A stretch of 64,000 nucleotides of DNA. It comes from Pacificoceanicola sp048553275 (GTDB lineage Bacteria; Pseudomonadota; Alphaproteobacteria; Rhodobacterales; Rhodobacteraceae). Numbering within the stretch: position 1 is the stretch's first letter; every line of letters starts with the position of its first letter. Location: NCBI RefSeq assembly GCF_048553275.1, contig NZ_JBLZMW010000016.1, positions 62,001 through 126,000 of the forward strand, given 5' to 3'. Shown here piece after piece: positions 1 to 9,735 of this stretch. Position numbers and translations under genes: made by a program. Under the pieces are notes generated by a model that saw only the letters and a program-made list of their open reading frames with translations, did not search any database and was not told the origin of the DNA.

Positions 1-54
1 CCGCGAAAACGGCGAAAACGCTGGTCGTGGGACATGACTTGAGAGGACATGGAC

Positions 55-2187
55 ATGACGGATCTGCCCGAAGACTGGCGCCAACTCGCTGAAAAGGAAC
101 TGCGGGGACGGCCGCTGGACGATCTGACCTGGGACACGCTGGAGGGCATCCCGGTCAAGCCGCTTTATACTGCCGACGACGTCGCGGACCTGCCGCATAT
201 GGGTGGTGTGCCCGGCATCGGGCCGTTCACGCGCGGTGTGAAGGCGACGATGTACGCCGGCCGTCCCTGGACGATCCGGCAATACGCAGGCTTTTCCACC
301 GCAGAGGAATCGAACGCGTTTTATCGCAAGGCGTTGGCCGCGGGGCAGCAGGGGGTTTCGGTGGCCTTCGATCTGGCCACGCACCGCGGATACGACAGCG
401 ATCATCCGCGCGTCGTGGGCGATGTGGGCAAGGCCGGTGTGGCGATCGACAGTGTCGAGGACATGAAGATCCTCTTCGACGGCATTCCGCTCGACAAGGT
501 GTCGGTGTCGATGACGATGAACGGCGCGGTGATCCCGATCCTCGCCAATTTCATCGTGACGGGCGAGGAGCAGGGCCATGACCGTGCCGTGCTGTCGGGG
601 ACTATCCAGAACGACATTCTGAAGGAGTTCATGGTCCGCAACACCTATATCTATCCGCCGGCGCCCTCGATGCGGATCATTTCGGACATTATCGAGTATA
701 CGTCGAACGAAATGCCGAAGTTCAATTCGATCTCGATTTCCGGCTATCACATGCAGGAAGCGGGCGCGAACCTCGTGCAGGAACTGGCCTTCACGCTCGC
801 GGATGGCAAGGAATACGTGAAGACCGCGATGGAAGCGGGCATGGACGTAGACAAGTTTGCCGGGCGGCTGAGCTTCTTCTTCGCCATTGGCAAGAATTTC
901 TTCATGGAAGTGGCCAAGCTGCGTGCGGCGCGAATGCTCTGGCACCGGATCATGACCGATCTGGGCGCGAAGAACGACCGCTCGAAGATGCTGCGCACCC
1001 ATTGCCAGACGTCTGGCGTGTCGCTGACCGAGCAGGACCCGTACAACAACGTCATCCGCACGGCTTATGAGGCGATGAGCGCGGTGCTTGGCGGGACGCA
1101 GTCGCTGCACACCAACGCTCTGGATGAAGCCATTGCATTGCCGACGGAATTCAGTGCCCGGATCGCCCGGAACACGCAGCTTATCCTGCAGGAAGAGACC
1201 GGCGTGACCAAGGTGGTCGATCCGCTGGCCGGGTCGTATTACGTCGAAAAGCTGACCCATGATCTGGCCGAAGCCGCATGGGCGCTGATTGAAGAGGTCG
1301 ACGAGATGGGTGGCATGACCCGCGCGGTCGAGAGCGGCATGCCGAAGCTGCGCATCGAGGAGACTGCGGCGCGGCGTCAGGCGGATATCGACCGTGGCAG
1401 CGATGTGATCGTCGGGGTCAACAAGTACCGGCTTGAGACGGAAGACGATCTCGACATTCTCGACATCGACAACGCGAAGGTTCGGGTCGGCCAGGTGGCG
1501 GCGCTGGAGAAGATCCGCGCCAGCCGCGATACAGCGGCCTGTCAAGCGGCTCTGGATGAGCTGACACGGCGCGCGAAGGAGGGAGGAAACCTGCTTGAGG
1601 CGGCTGTGGATGCAGCGCGGGCTCGGGCCACTGTTGGAGAAATCAGCATGGCGATGGAAAAGGAATTCGGCCGTCACCGCGCCGAGGTGCGGACCCTGGC
1701 CGGCGTGTATGGCGCGGCTTACGAGGGCGACGAAGGGTTTGCGGCGATCCAGAAGGCCGTGGATGATTTTGCCGAGGACGAAGGCCGCCGCCCGCGCATG
1801 TTGGTGGTCAAGATGGGGCAGGACGGGCATGACCGCGGCGCCAAGGTGATCGCGACGGCCTTTGCCGATATCGGCTTTGACGTGGACGTCGGCCCGTTGT
1901 TCCAGACGCCTGCGGAGGCGGCGCAGGATGCCATCGACAACGATGTGCACGTGATCGGGATCTCGTCGCAGGCCGCCGGACACAAGACGCTGGCACCGCA
2001 GTTGGTTGAGGAACTGAAGGCGCAGGGCGCAGGGGATATCATCGTGATCTGCGGCGGGGTGATCCCGCATCAGGACTACGAGTTCCTGTACAACGCCGGG
2101 GTCAAGGCGATCTTTGGTCCGGGAACGAACATCCCTGAAGCGGCGCAGGACATCCTGAAGATCATCCGCGAGACCCGGCAGGGCTGA
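55..2187 (+). CDS. scpA: Methylmalonyl-CoA mutase
   Basis: Interconverts methylmalonyl-CoA and succinyl-CoA in propionate and ethylmalonyl-CoA metabolism; cytosolic, adenosylcobalamin-dependent. The 710-residue length suits a single-chain mutase: N-terminal substrate-binding TIM barrel (about 1-510, with PFTRGVKATMYAGRPWTIRQ-type sequence) and C-terminal B12-binding domain. The DxHxxG cobalamin motif is DGHDRG, giving axial His592. I chose the ATG at 55 because GAGAGG sits 8 bases upstream; an in-frame ATG at 49 is too close to it. A strong terminator follows at once. Family assignment is very secure. Confidence 0.97.
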   Translation: MTDLPEDWRQLAEKELRGRPLDDLTWDTLEGIPVKPLYTADDVADLPHMGGVPGIGPFTRGVKATMYAGRPWTIRQYAGFSTAEESNAFYRKALAAGQQGVSVAFDLATHRGYDSDHPRVVGDVGKAGVAIDSVEDMKILFDGIPLDKVSVSMTMNGAVIPILANFIVTGEEQGHDRAVLSGTIQNDILKEFMVRNTYIYPPAPSMRIISDIIEYTSNEMPKFNSISISGYHMQEAGANLVQELAFTLADGKEYVKTAMEAGMDVDKFAGRLSFFFAIGKNFFMEVAKLRAARMLWHRIMTDLGAKNDRSKMLRTHCQTSGVSLTEQDPYNNVIRTAYEAMSAVLGGTQSLHTNALDEAIALPTEFSARIARNTQLILQEETGVTKVVDPLAGSYYVEKLTHDLAEAAWALIEEVDEMGGMTRAVESGMPKLRIEETAARRQADIDRGSDVIVGVNKYRLETEDDLDILDIDNAKVRVGQVAALEKIRASRDTAACQAALDELTRRAKEGGNLLEAAVDAARARATVGEISMAMEKEFGRHRAEVRTLAGVYGAAYEGDEGFAAIQKAVDDFAEDEGRRPRMLVVKMGQDGHDRGAKVIATAFADIGFDVDVGPLFQTPAEAAQDAIDNDVHVIGISSQAAGHKTLAPQLVEELKAQGAGDIIVICGGVIPHQDYEFLYNAGVKAIFGPGTNIPEAAQDILKIIRETRQG

Positions 2188-2228
2188 TATCGCGCCGAGC
2201 GCCTTCGGTGCATCACGATCTACCGAAG

Positions 2229-2262
2229 GGGGCCGCGCAATATTGCTGCGCGGCCCCTTTTT
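2229..2262 (+). terminator. Rho-independent terminator after scpA
   Basis: Perfect 11-bp stem GGGGCCGCGCA / TGCGCGGCCCC with a 7-base loop, followed by TTTTT. It lies 41 bases after the mutase stop. Confidence 0.9.
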
Positions 2263-2359
2263 GGCAATTTGCGCAAGCGCTGCGCTATAGGGTTAGGCGG
2301 GGCGTGCGCCTGTGGCGAGGAAAACCGATGGGCCTTTCAGGCAAATCCCGCCGCTGCCG

Positions 2360-4312
2360 TCAATGATCCCGCCGCTTTGACAGATAATCGTCCGTTGTCC
2401 GGGGCTTCGGGCGGTCGGGGCCTTTGAACGGGCTGTCGTCCGAGTGATATTGTGTGGTGATGCGGCAATCGTCGCACATCTGGATCATCCGCAGCTTGTC
2501 CCCGCCCGCGAACATCGAATGCGACGCGAGCTTTTCGGTGATCCGGTCGATGGTCGATTTCACCCCGAACAGCGCGCCGCATTCGATGCAGGCAAAGGGT
2601 TCTTCTTCGTGCAGGATGCGCTGCGAGAGGGCGGCATCGGACAGGTCCAGCTGCGGCTGGAGCGTGATGGCGGTTTCCGGGCAGATGTTGGCGCAAAGGC
2701 CGCATTGCAAGCAGGCGTCCTCCTGAAAGAGCAACTGCGGGCGGTCGGGGTTGTCGCCGAGGGCGCCGGAGGGGCAGAGCGAGACGCAGGACAGACAGAG
2801 TGTGCAGGCGTCGGTATCGACCAGAACCGCGCCATAGGGCGCACCTTCGGGCAAAGGAAGCGTGCTGTGATCCGGATGCAAGGCGCGGGCGGCCTGGCGG
2901 GTGATCTGGCGGCGGGTCCCCATAGGGCGGACGGGCTGCACAACTGCGGCGGCCGCGACGTCTTGCCCGAAGAGAGCGTCACAGAGGGCATCCGGGTCCG
3001 CATGGTCCAGCAGCACCGCACGGTCCGGACCGGCGATGGCATTGGTCAAGGCGATCTGTACGTCGAGCGCCTCGCGGTCGGTGCCCGGCGAGGGCACGAG
3101 ACCAACGGAGACGAAGCCCGCCGCGAGGGCGGCGGTCATCTCCGCGTGGCCAAAGAGGTTCAGCGCGGGCACGTCGAGGGGGATTACATCGGCGGGCAGG
3201 CCGCGACCAAAGCGCGCGGCGAGGCGGATCATTTCGCTGCCGTGCTCGGTGGTGACGAGAAGGCGGGGCGCGATGCCGCCCGCGTCCACGAAGGTCTTGG
3301 CCAGCGATTGGACCCGCCGCATGGTCAGGTCCACGGGCGGGGCGTCATAGCCGATGGCGCCGGACGGGCAGGCGGCAGAACAGGCACCGCAGCCAGCGCA
3401 AATCATTGGATCGACGGTGACGTGTTCGCCTGCGGGGGTGATTGCGCCGGTGGGGCAGAGATCGAGACAGCGGGTGCACCCGGTCTGCTCGGCGCGGGAA
3501 TGGGCGCAAAGGGTCGGCTCCATCCGCACGTAAAGCGGTTTTTCAAAGGTGCCGGTGAGATGCGAGGCGGCGAGGATCGCCGCAGAGACCGCGCCGGGAT
3601 GCCCGGGGTCGGAGCGCAGGTAGCCCTCGCGTTTCTCATGGGCGGAAAACAGCGGCGTGGTGCCACGCAAGTCGAGCACGATGTCACATTCGGTGCGGCC
3701 GCCGTCGCGCGGCTCGGAGAGGGTGAACCCGCCGCGCCCGCCCGGTTCGACCATTTGCAGTGCGTCGATGCGCAGGGAAAAGCCGCCAAGTGCGCCGGTG
3801 GCGCCGCGCAATTGTCCCACGACCACGTCGAAATCGCGCGTGACGGGCAGGTCCTCGGCGGTGTCGAGCAGGACGGTCACGGCCAGATGATCCTTCAGCG
3901 CCTCTGCGGCAGAGAGGGCGATCTGCGGCGCGCCGAGGATAAGGCAAAGCCCTTCGCTGATTACGTCCAGTGATTTTCCGGGGCTGGCGGGCATCAGCGC
4001 GTCGGCCAGAAGCGCGGCCATCTTCGGCGTGGCCGCGTCCCCCTCCTCGCTCCAGCCCGCGCGGTCGCGCAGATCGGCGAAGGCGGGTGCTGGCACATCC
4101 AGTTCTTCGGCGAGGGCCTCGAAGAGGCGGCTTTCCTGTGCGCAGCAGATCATGACGTCGCCCGATGCGATGTCGCGCGCGGCGGATTCGATCTCGCTGG
4201 TACACAGCGCGTTGCAGGGTTTGGACACCGGCAGGCCGGTAACACGGGACAATGCGTCGGCGTCGATGGTCTGCGAGCCTTCGCAGGTGCAGGTGATGAT
4301 GCGTGTGGCCAT
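2360..4312 (-). CDS. 4Fe-4S polyferredoxin-type protein of the formate dehydrogenase locus
   Basis: A 650-residue cytosolic iron-sulfur protein, probably an electron-transfer or maturation partner of the adjacent formate dehydrogenase. Cys motifs in order: CTRCLDLCP, CAGCGACSAACP, CTLCLSCVSLCP and CLQCGLCANICP, i.e. two pairs of 4Fe-4S sites, then a CIECG...CDDC zinc-ribbon-like C-terminus. The start at 4312 (MATRIITCTCEG) has GGGGAG 6 bases upstream; the longer open frame to 4387 has no such site. It is divergent from the DUF3305 gene, and ferredoxins at this place are usual in alphaproteobacterial fdh loci. The exact redox partner is not visible. Confidence 0.88.
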   Translation of the reverse strand: MATRIITCTCEGSQTIDADALSRVTGLPVSKPCNALCTSEIESAARDIASGDVMICCAQESRLFEALAEELDVPAPAFADLRDRAGWSEEGDAATPKMAALLADALMPASPGKSLDVISEGLCLILGAPQIALSAAEALKDHLAVTVLLDTAEDLPVTRDFDVVVGQLRGATGALGGFSLRIDALQMVEPGGRGGFTLSEPRDGGRTECDIVLDLRGTTPLFSAHEKREGYLRSDPGHPGAVSAAILAASHLTGTFEKPLYVRMEPTLCAHSRAEQTGCTRCLDLCPTGAITPAGEHVTVDPMICAGCGACSAACPSGAIGYDAPPVDLTMRRVQSLAKTFVDAGGIAPRLLVTTEHGSEMIRLAARFGRGLPADVIPLDVPALNLFGHAEMTAALAAGFVSVGLVPSPGTDREALDVQIALTNAIAGPDRAVLLDHADPDALCDALFGQDVAAAAVVQPVRPMGTRRQITRQAARALHPDHSTLPLPEGAPYGAVLVDTDACTLCLSCVSLCPSGALGDNPDRPQLLFQEDACLQCGLCANICPETAITLQPQLDLSDAALSQRILHEEEPFACIECGALFGVKSTIDRITEKLASHSMFAGGDKLRMIQMCDDCRITTQYHSDDSPFKGPDRPKPRTTDDYLSKRRDH

Positions 4313-4471
4313 GGTTCTCCCCGGTCGCCGGCAGTCCGGAGGGCCCCGGTTCGTCGGCTTTGTACTTGTTTTTTTATATTCGATCAAAGATGTTAGGGCT
4401 ATGCAACGACATACCTTGATCGCGTAAGTTTGTTTTCCCCGGACTTGCCTCTATTTCGCCGGGTTATCAGG
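4313..4471. promoter_or_regulatory. Divergent promoter region, ferredoxin / fdh operon
   Basis: About 160 bases between two divergent starts, AT-richer than the flanks, with a poly-T run near 4370. It must hold the promoters for both the ferredoxin (minus) and the DUF3305-led fdh operon (plus). I see no convincing -35/-10 pair or operator palindrome. Confidence 0.5.
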
Positions 4472-5074
4472 ATGTCTGACACGTCTTACTCAAAAGGACA
4501 GCGGCGCGTGATTCACAATCCGGCGATGTACCAGACCATGCCCCTCGGGATCGTATTGCGGCGCACGCCGGGGGTGACCCGGTGGGCGAAATATGCCTGG
4601 CGCGCGGTGGCGGTGCTGCCGGGCGTGAGCGACGGGGATTGGCGGGTGTTGCGTCAGGAGGGCGATGCGGTCGAATACCTCGCCGGGAGCCTGACACTGG
4701 AGCTGCACGGGGCGGAGACCGAAGCCTACGTGCATGGGCTTGGCGCCGAGGTGCCAAGCGTTTTCGTGGTGATGCGCGACGAAGGCCTGGGCGAGAGCCC
4801 GCTGGACATGGTTCTGGTTACGGCCTCGCCCTATGAGGCGCAGGATTATTCGGACAGCGGCGAGGAAATCGTCGAGAAGGTGCCGATGCCGCCGGGGCTT
4901 TTGGCTTGGGTCCGGGAGTTCGTCGAGACCTACCACAAGGAAGAGGTTTTCGTGAAACGGCGCCGCGACAAGACGCGGATCGACGCAAGGGAAGACGGCA
5001 TTGGCGATCCGCGTATCGGCACGGCGGCTGATGTCTATGCCTCGCCGAGCTTGAAGAAACGGCGGTTGCAGTGA
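4472..5074 (+). CDS. DUF3305 protein, formate dehydrogenase accessory
   Basis: A 200-residue soluble protein with the DUF3305 signature near its N-terminus (MPLGIVLRRTPGVTRWAKY, then WRAVAVLPG). DUF3305 genes recur beside DUF3306 and TorD genes in alphaproteobacterial fdh operons; the biochemical role is unknown and presumed to be in maturation. The ATG at 4472 is preferred; the frame is open to a TTG at 4430 that lacks a ribosome site. Its stop overlaps the next start (GTGA), so the two are translationally coupled. Confidence 0.85.
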   Translation: MSDTSYSKGQRRVIHNPAMYQTMPLGIVLRRTPGVTRWAKYAWRAVAVLPGVSDGDWRVLRQEGDAVEYLAGSLTLELHGAETEAYVHGLGAEVPSVFVVMRDEGLGESPLDMVLVTASPYEAQDYSDSGEEIVEKVPMPPGLLAWVREFVETYHKEEVFVKRRRDKTRIDAREDGIGDPRIGTAADVYASPSLKKRRLQ

Positions 5075-5697
5075 GCGGATTTTGGGGAAAGCGCAAGGCC
5101 GCGGTCGAGGCCGAGGCCTTGGCGGAGCGGAAAGCGGAGGCCGAGCGCGAGAAGCAGCAGGCCGACGCGGCGCTGGCCGAGCGTCCCGACGAAGCTTTGC
5201 TGGCCGAGCTTGGCCTGCCGGACCCGGATACGGTGACCGACCCGGACATGATTAAGAAGTTCCTGACCGATGCGCTGCCTGAGAGGCTGCGGCGGCGGGC
5301 GCTGCGGCGGCTCTGGGGGCTCAACCCGGTGTTGGCCAATCTCGACGGGCTTGTGGATTATGACGACGATTTTACGGACGCCGCCGTGGCTGTTCCGAAC
5401 CTGAAAACCACCTACCAGGTGGGGAAGGGTTTGCTGGCGCATGTCCTTGACGCAGAAGAAAAAGCGCGGCAATCTGCGCTGACAATGGGAGACGACCCCG
5501 CCGAGCCCGAACCGGACACAGAGCCGCCGGAGGATGCGGAGCCAGAATCAGTTCAATCTGTCGCCGAGACGTCCGCGCCCGCCGTGTCAGAAGACCGGAC
5601 AGCGATGGCGCAGCCTTCGGGTTCTGAGGGCGATACGGCAGATGCACAACCCGCGTCCGCGCGGCGTATGCGGTTCCGGTTCGATCCCGAGGTCTGA
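5071..5697 (+). CDS. DUF3306 protein, formate dehydrogenase accessory
   Basis: A 208-residue protein. It starts with a GTG overlapping the DUF3305 stop by 4 bases. The N-terminal 35 residues form a Lys/Glu/Ala-rich helix (WGKRKAAVEAEALAERK), followed by the DUF3306 core (FLTDALPERLRRRALRRLW, NPVLANLDGLVDYDDDFTD). The C-terminal third is acidic and Pro/Glu-rich, ending RRMRFRFDPEV. It is a cytosolic protein found almost only in fdh operons; function inferred from context. Confidence 0.85.
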   Translation: MSGFWGKRKAAVEAEALAERKAEAEREKQQADAALAERPDEALLAELGLPDPDTVTDPDMIKKFLTDALPERLRRRALRRLWGLNPVLANLDGLVDYDDDFTDAAVAVPNLKTTYQVGKGLLAHVLDAEEKARQSALTMGDDPAEPEPDTEPPEDAEPESVQSVAETSAPAVSEDRTAMAQPSGSEGDTADAQPASARRMRFRFDPEV

Positions 5698-5699
5698 AA

Positions 5700-6338
5700 T
5701 TGAGCCACGCCAGCGAGGATGAGCCAGGAATGAATGTCACCGCCGAGCGCGCCGAAATCGCTCAAGAGGATCGGCTGCGCGCCGATCTTTACAATTATCT
5801 TGGTGTGATTCTGGCGCGGCCGCCGGATCGCATGCTGCTTGATCAGACGGCCGGACTCGAAGGCGATGACAGCGAGTTGGGGCAGGCGATCGTGACGCTA
5901 GGAAAGCTGGCGAAACTGACCAAGCCCGTGTCGGTCGAGAGCGAGTACAACCGTCTGTTCATCGGGTTGGGGCGCGGCGAGCTTCTGCCCTATGCCAGCT
6001 ATTATCTCACCGGGTTTCTCAACGAAAAGCCGCTGGCGCTGCTGCGGCAGGACATGACGGCGCGCGGCCTGGCGCGGGCGGAGAACACCTTTGAGCCCGA
6101 GGATAATATTGCGAGCCTGATGGAGATGATGGGCGCGATGATCATTGGCCGGTTCGGCGCGCCGGCGAGTCTGGGCCAGCAGAGAGATTTTTTTAACCGG
6201 CATATCGGACCTTGGGCCGGACACTTCTTTTCCGACCTCGAAGGAGCGAAGAACTCCGTGTTCTATGCCCCGGTCGGAACGTTGGGCAAGCAGTTCATGC
6301 AGATCGAGGCCGAGGCCTTCCGCATGAGCAGCACCTGA
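5700..6338 (+). CDS. TorD/DmsD-family chaperone for formate dehydrogenase
   Basis: A 212-residue all-helical TorD-family protein: LRADLYNYLGVILARPPD at the N-terminus and YNRLFIGLGRGELLPYASYYLTG, the family's central motif. Such chaperones bind Tat signal peptides and aid cofactor loading of molybdoenzymes. Here the client is presumably the alpha subunit two genes downstream. The TTG at 5700 is chosen because GAGG lies 7 bases upstream; an in-frame ATG at 5730 is the alternative. Confidence 0.88.
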   Translation: MSHASEDEPGMNVTAERAEIAQEDRLRADLYNYLGVILARPPDRMLLDQTAGLEGDDSELGQAIVTLGKLAKLTKPVSVESEYNRLFIGLGRGELLPYASYYLTGFLNEKPLALLRQDMTARGLARAENTFEPEDNIASLMEMMGAMIIGRFGAPASLGQQRDFFNRHIGPWAGHFFSDLEGAKNSVFYAPVGTLGKQFMQIEAEAFRMSST

Positions 6339-6409
6339 ATTCACCGTCCTTCCGATTCGGAAGGGCATGGCGGGCGGGAGACCGTCCATTAGCAGAGAGG
6401 AGGACTCTC

Positions 6410-6595
6410 ATGGAAAAGAAGGACGGGGCCACGCGCCGTGACTTTCTGAAAGTGGCTGCGACGACAGCGCCGGTTGCGGCTGTTGCGGTTGCGACCACGG
6501 GCGGCGCGGCGCAAGCGGCTGAACCCGACCTGTCATCAGACAAGATGCAGGACACGGCGCACACCCGCGCCTATCTCGACAGCGTGCGTTTCTGA
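6410..6595 (+). CDS. Small Tat-signal protein of the fdh region
   Basis: A 61-residue protein with an excellent ribosome site (AGAGAGGAGG, then ATG). Residues 9-14 read RRDFLK, a twin-arginine motif, followed by a hydrophobic Ala/Val-rich core and an AQAAEP cleavage region; only about 25 residues remain after cleavage. This matches the short 'formate dehydrogenase region Tat target' proteins found beside FDH genes. Role unknown; it may be a small exported subunit or assembly factor. Confidence 0.85.
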   Translation: MEKKDGATRRDFLKVAATTAPVAAVAVATTGGAAQAAEPDLSSDKMQDTAHTRAYLDSVRF

Positions 6596-6738
6596 CGCGC
6601 AACGGGACGCCCGGGGATGAGCCCGGACGTGCCAAGGCCAAAGCGACTGGTTGCGTGACGCCCGACTGCCAAGAGCCGAAAGTAGTGACCAAGCGAGCGC
6701 GGGCAAGCGAGCCCAAGCAAGCAAGGGAGGATGGAAAC

Positions 6739-9723
6739 ATGCTTAGGAAAAAGACCAACGGGGTTGCGCGACGCCCCCAGCGGACAAGTATCCTGTCCGA
6801 GGCGGCGAACGCTTCGGTTGATCGCCGCGCGTTCCTGCGCGGCTCTGGCCTTGCCATTGGTGGCCTCGCAGCGATTGCCGCGACCGGCGGCACCGTACAG
6901 CAAGCCAGCGCAGCGACCGCCGCCAACGGCGCGGTTGAGCTGAAGAAATCGGTTTGCACCCATTGTTCAGTGGGCTGCACCGTGATCGCAGAAGTCAGCG
7001 ATGGCGTCTGGATCGGGCAGGAGCCCGGTTGGGACAGCCCGTTCAACCTCGGTGCCCATTGCGCCAAGGGGGCATCCGTGCGCGAACATGCCCACGGCGA
7101 GCGCCGCCTCAAGTACCCGATGAAAAAAGAGGGTGGTGAGTGGAAGCGCATTTCCTGGGAGCAGGCGATCAACGAGATCGGCGACCAGATGATGACGATC
7201 CGCGACGAAAGCGGCCCGGATTCGGTCTACTGGCTCGGCTCGGCCAAACATTCCAACGAACAGGCCTACCTGTTCCGCAAGTTCGCCGCCTACTGGGGCA
7301 CGAACAACGTCGATCACCAGGCGCGGATTTGCCACTCCACCACCGTTGCGGGCGTTGCGAATACATGGGGCTACGGCGCCATGACCAACAGCTACAACGA
7401 CATCCACAAGAGCCGAGCGATCTTCATCATCGGCGGCAACCCGGCAGAGGCGCATCCCGTCTCCCTGCTGCATGTTCTGCGTGCAAAAGAGCAGAACAAC
7501 GCGCCGCTGATCGTCTGCGATCCGCGCTTTACCCGCACTGCGGCCCATGCGGATGAATATGTCCGCTTCCGTCCCGGTTCGGATGTGGCGCTGGTTTGGG
7601 GTATCCTGTGGCACATCTTCGAGAACGGCTGGGAGGACAAGGAGTTCATCCGCACCCGTGTCTGGGGCATGGATCAGATCCGCGAGGAAGTTGCAAAGTG
7701 GACGCCCGAAGAGGTCGAGCGCGTGACCGGCACCCCGGGTTCGCAGCTTGAACGCGTGGCGCGGACGCTCGCGAACAACCGTCCCGGCACCGTGATCTGG
7801 TGCATGGGCGGCACGCAGCACTCCAACGGCAACAACAACACCCGTGCCTACTGCATCCTGCAGCTGGCTCTGGGCAACATGGGCACCGCCGGTGGCGGCA
7901 CCAACATCTTCCGCGGCCACGACAACGTGCAGGGGGCAACCGACCTTGGCGTTCTGGCCGATACGCTGCCGGGCTACTATGGCCTGTCCGCAGGATCCTG
8001 GGCGCATTGGGCGCGGGTCTGGGAAGAAGATCTCGATTGGCTGAAGAGCCGGTTCGGCACACTCAAGGGCAAGGACGGCAAGGACAAGGCCCTGATGAAC
8101 CTGACCGGCATACCGGTCAGCCGCTGGATCGACGGTGTTCTTGAAGACAAGGAAAACCTCGATCAGCCGGACAACACCCGGGCGATGGTGCTCTGGGGCC
8201 ACGCGCCGAACTCTCAGACCCGTATGGTCGAGATGAAGACCGCGATGGAAAAGCTCGACATGCTTGTCGTGGTCGACCCCTATCCCACCGTGTCGGCGGT
8301 GCTGCATGATCGCACCGATGGCGTTTACCTGCTGCCGGCGGCGACACAGTTCGAGACCCGCGGGTCCGTGACGGCCTCCAACCGGTCGATCCAGTGGCGC
8401 GAGCAGGTGGTCGATCCGCTGTTCGAGAGCCTTCCGGATCATATCATCATAGCGAAGTTCGCGGAGAAGTTCGGTTTTGCCGATCGCCTGTTCCGCAATA
8501 TCGCTGTGGAGGACGGCGAGCCTAACATCGAAGACCTGACCCGCGAATTCAACCGGGGCATGTGGACGGTGGGCTACACCGGCCAGTCGCCGGAGCGGAT
8601 CAAGCTGCACATGGAGAACCAGCACACCTTTGACCGCACGACCCTGCGCGCAAACGGTGGTCCGGCCGATGGCGATTTCTACGGCATGCCGTGGCCTTGC
8701 TGGGGCACGCCCGAGATGAAGCACCCGGGCACCGCCAACCTCTATGATATGTCCATGCCGGTGGCCGAAGGCGGCCTGACCTTCCGCGCGCGTTTCGGCG
8801 TGGAGCGTGACGGGGACAACCTGCTGGCGGACGGTGTCTACAGTGTCGGCTCTGAAATTCAGGATGGCTATCCCGAATTCACCATGCAGATGCTGATGGA
8901 TCTCGGCTGGGATGGTGATCTGACCGACGAGGAGCGCAGTGTCATCGAAAAGGTTGCGGGCTATGCGCCTGTCGACAGCACCGGCAACGGCGAGCAGGAG
9001 GTTGGCGAGACATCGCAAACCGGAGAGCGGCCCAGCGATTACGCTGAAAAGGTTGGCGGCGTGAACTGGAAGACCGACCTGTCGGGCGGTATTCAGCGGG
9101 TTGCCATCAAGCACGGCTGCGCACCCTTCGGCAATGCCAAGGCGCGGGCGGTTGTCTGGACGTTCCCGGACCCGGTGCCGCTGCACCGCGAACCGCTCTA
9201 CACAAACCGGCGCGATCTTCTGGACAAATACGCGACTTACGAGGATCGTCAGTTCTGGCGAGTGCCGACCATGTACGCGTCTATCCAGAAGCAGGACTTC
9301 AGCCAGGAGTATCCGATCATCCTGACCTCCGGTCGTCTGGTCGAATATGAGGGCGGGGGCGACGAGACGCGCTCCAATCCGTGGCTGGCCGAGCTGCAGC
9401 AGGACATGTTCATCGAGATCAACCCGCGTGATGCCAACAATCTTGGTGTGCGCGACGGGGCGCAGGTCTGGGTCGAAGGTCCCGAAGGCGGCAAGGTCAA
9501 GGTCATGGCGATGGTGACCGAGCGGGTTGGGACAGGCGTGGCCTTCATGCCTTTCCACTTCGGCGGCCACTTCCAGGGCGAGGACCAGCGGTCCAAGTAT
9601 CCGGACGGCGCCGATCCCTATGTCCTTGGGGAAAGCACCAACACGGCGCAGACCTACGGCTATGACAGCGTGACCCAGATGCAGGAGACCAAAGCGACTC
9701 TCTGCAAGATCATGCCAGCGTAA
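6739..9723 (+). CDS. fdhA: Formate dehydrogenase alpha subunit, Tat-exported molybdoenzyme
   Basis: Oxidises formate to CO2 at a Mo/W-bis-pterin centre; acts in the periplasm. The 994-residue chain starts at 6739 (AGGGAGG upstream). A Tat motif (RRAFLRG, Arg29-Arg30) precedes a hydrophobic stretch, then a 4Fe-4S site with Cys73, Cys76, Cys80 and Cys108. The metal ligand is Cys198 in ARICHSTTV, where E. coli homologues carry selenocysteine, so no TGA decoding is needed. It has the molybdopterin oxidoreductase domain and a C-terminal dinucleotide-binding domain (NPRDANNLGV...). Followed by the beta subunit after 12 bases. Confidence 0.96.
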   Translation: MLRKKTNGVARRPQRTSILSEAANASVDRRAFLRGSGLAIGGLAAIAATGGTVQQASAATAANGAVELKKSVCTHCSVGCTVIAEVSDGVWIGQEPGWDSPFNLGAHCAKGASVREHAHGERRLKYPMKKEGGEWKRISWEQAINEIGDQMMTIRDESGPDSVYWLGSAKHSNEQAYLFRKFAAYWGTNNVDHQARICHSTTVAGVANTWGYGAMTNSYNDIHKSRAIFIIGGNPAEAHPVSLLHVLRAKEQNNAPLIVCDPRFTRTAAHADEYVRFRPGSDVALVWGILWHIFENGWEDKEFIRTRVWGMDQIREEVAKWTPEEVERVTGTPGSQLERVARTLANNRPGTVIWCMGGTQHSNGNNNTRAYCILQLALGNMGTAGGGTNIFRGHDNVQGATDLGVLADTLPGYYGLSAGSWAHWARVWEEDLDWLKSRFGTLKGKDGKDKALMNLTGIPVSRWIDGVLEDKENLDQPDNTRAMVLWGHAPNSQTRMVEMKTAMEKLDMLVVVDPYPTVSAVLHDRTDGVYLLPAATQFETRGSVTASNRSIQWREQVVDPLFESLPDHIIIAKFAEKFGFADRLFRNIAVEDGEPNIEDLTREFNRGMWTVGYTGQSPERIKLHMENQHTFDRTTLRANGGPADGDFYGMPWPCWGTPEMKHPGTANLYDMSMPVAEGGLTFRARFGVERDGDNLLADGVYSVGSEIQDGYPEFTMQMLMDLGWDGDLTDEERSVIEKVAGYAPVDSTGNGEQEVGETSQTGERPSDYAEKVGGVNWKTDLSGGIQRVAIKHGCAPFGNAKARAVVWTFPDPVPLHREPLYTNRRDLLDKYATYEDRQFWRVPTMYASIQKQDFSQEYPIILTSGRLVEYEGGGDETRSNPWLAELQQDMFIEINPRDANNLGVRDGAQVWVEGPEGGKVKVMAMVTERVGTGVAFMPFHFGGHFQGEDQRSKYPDGADPYVLGESTNTAQTYGYDSVTQMQETKATLCKIMPA

Positions 9724-9735
9724 GGAGAAAAGAGA

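Noticed and set aside
2444..3973. A 509-codon open frame on the plus strand
   Set aside because: Antisense to the ferredoxin gene, whose Cys motifs are unmistakable; the plus-strand product is Gly/Arg-rich without a domain.
7330..7332. Possible selenocysteine site in the formate dehydrogenase
   Set aside because: The codon is TGC (Cys198), not TGA, and no SECIS-like hairpin is needed.
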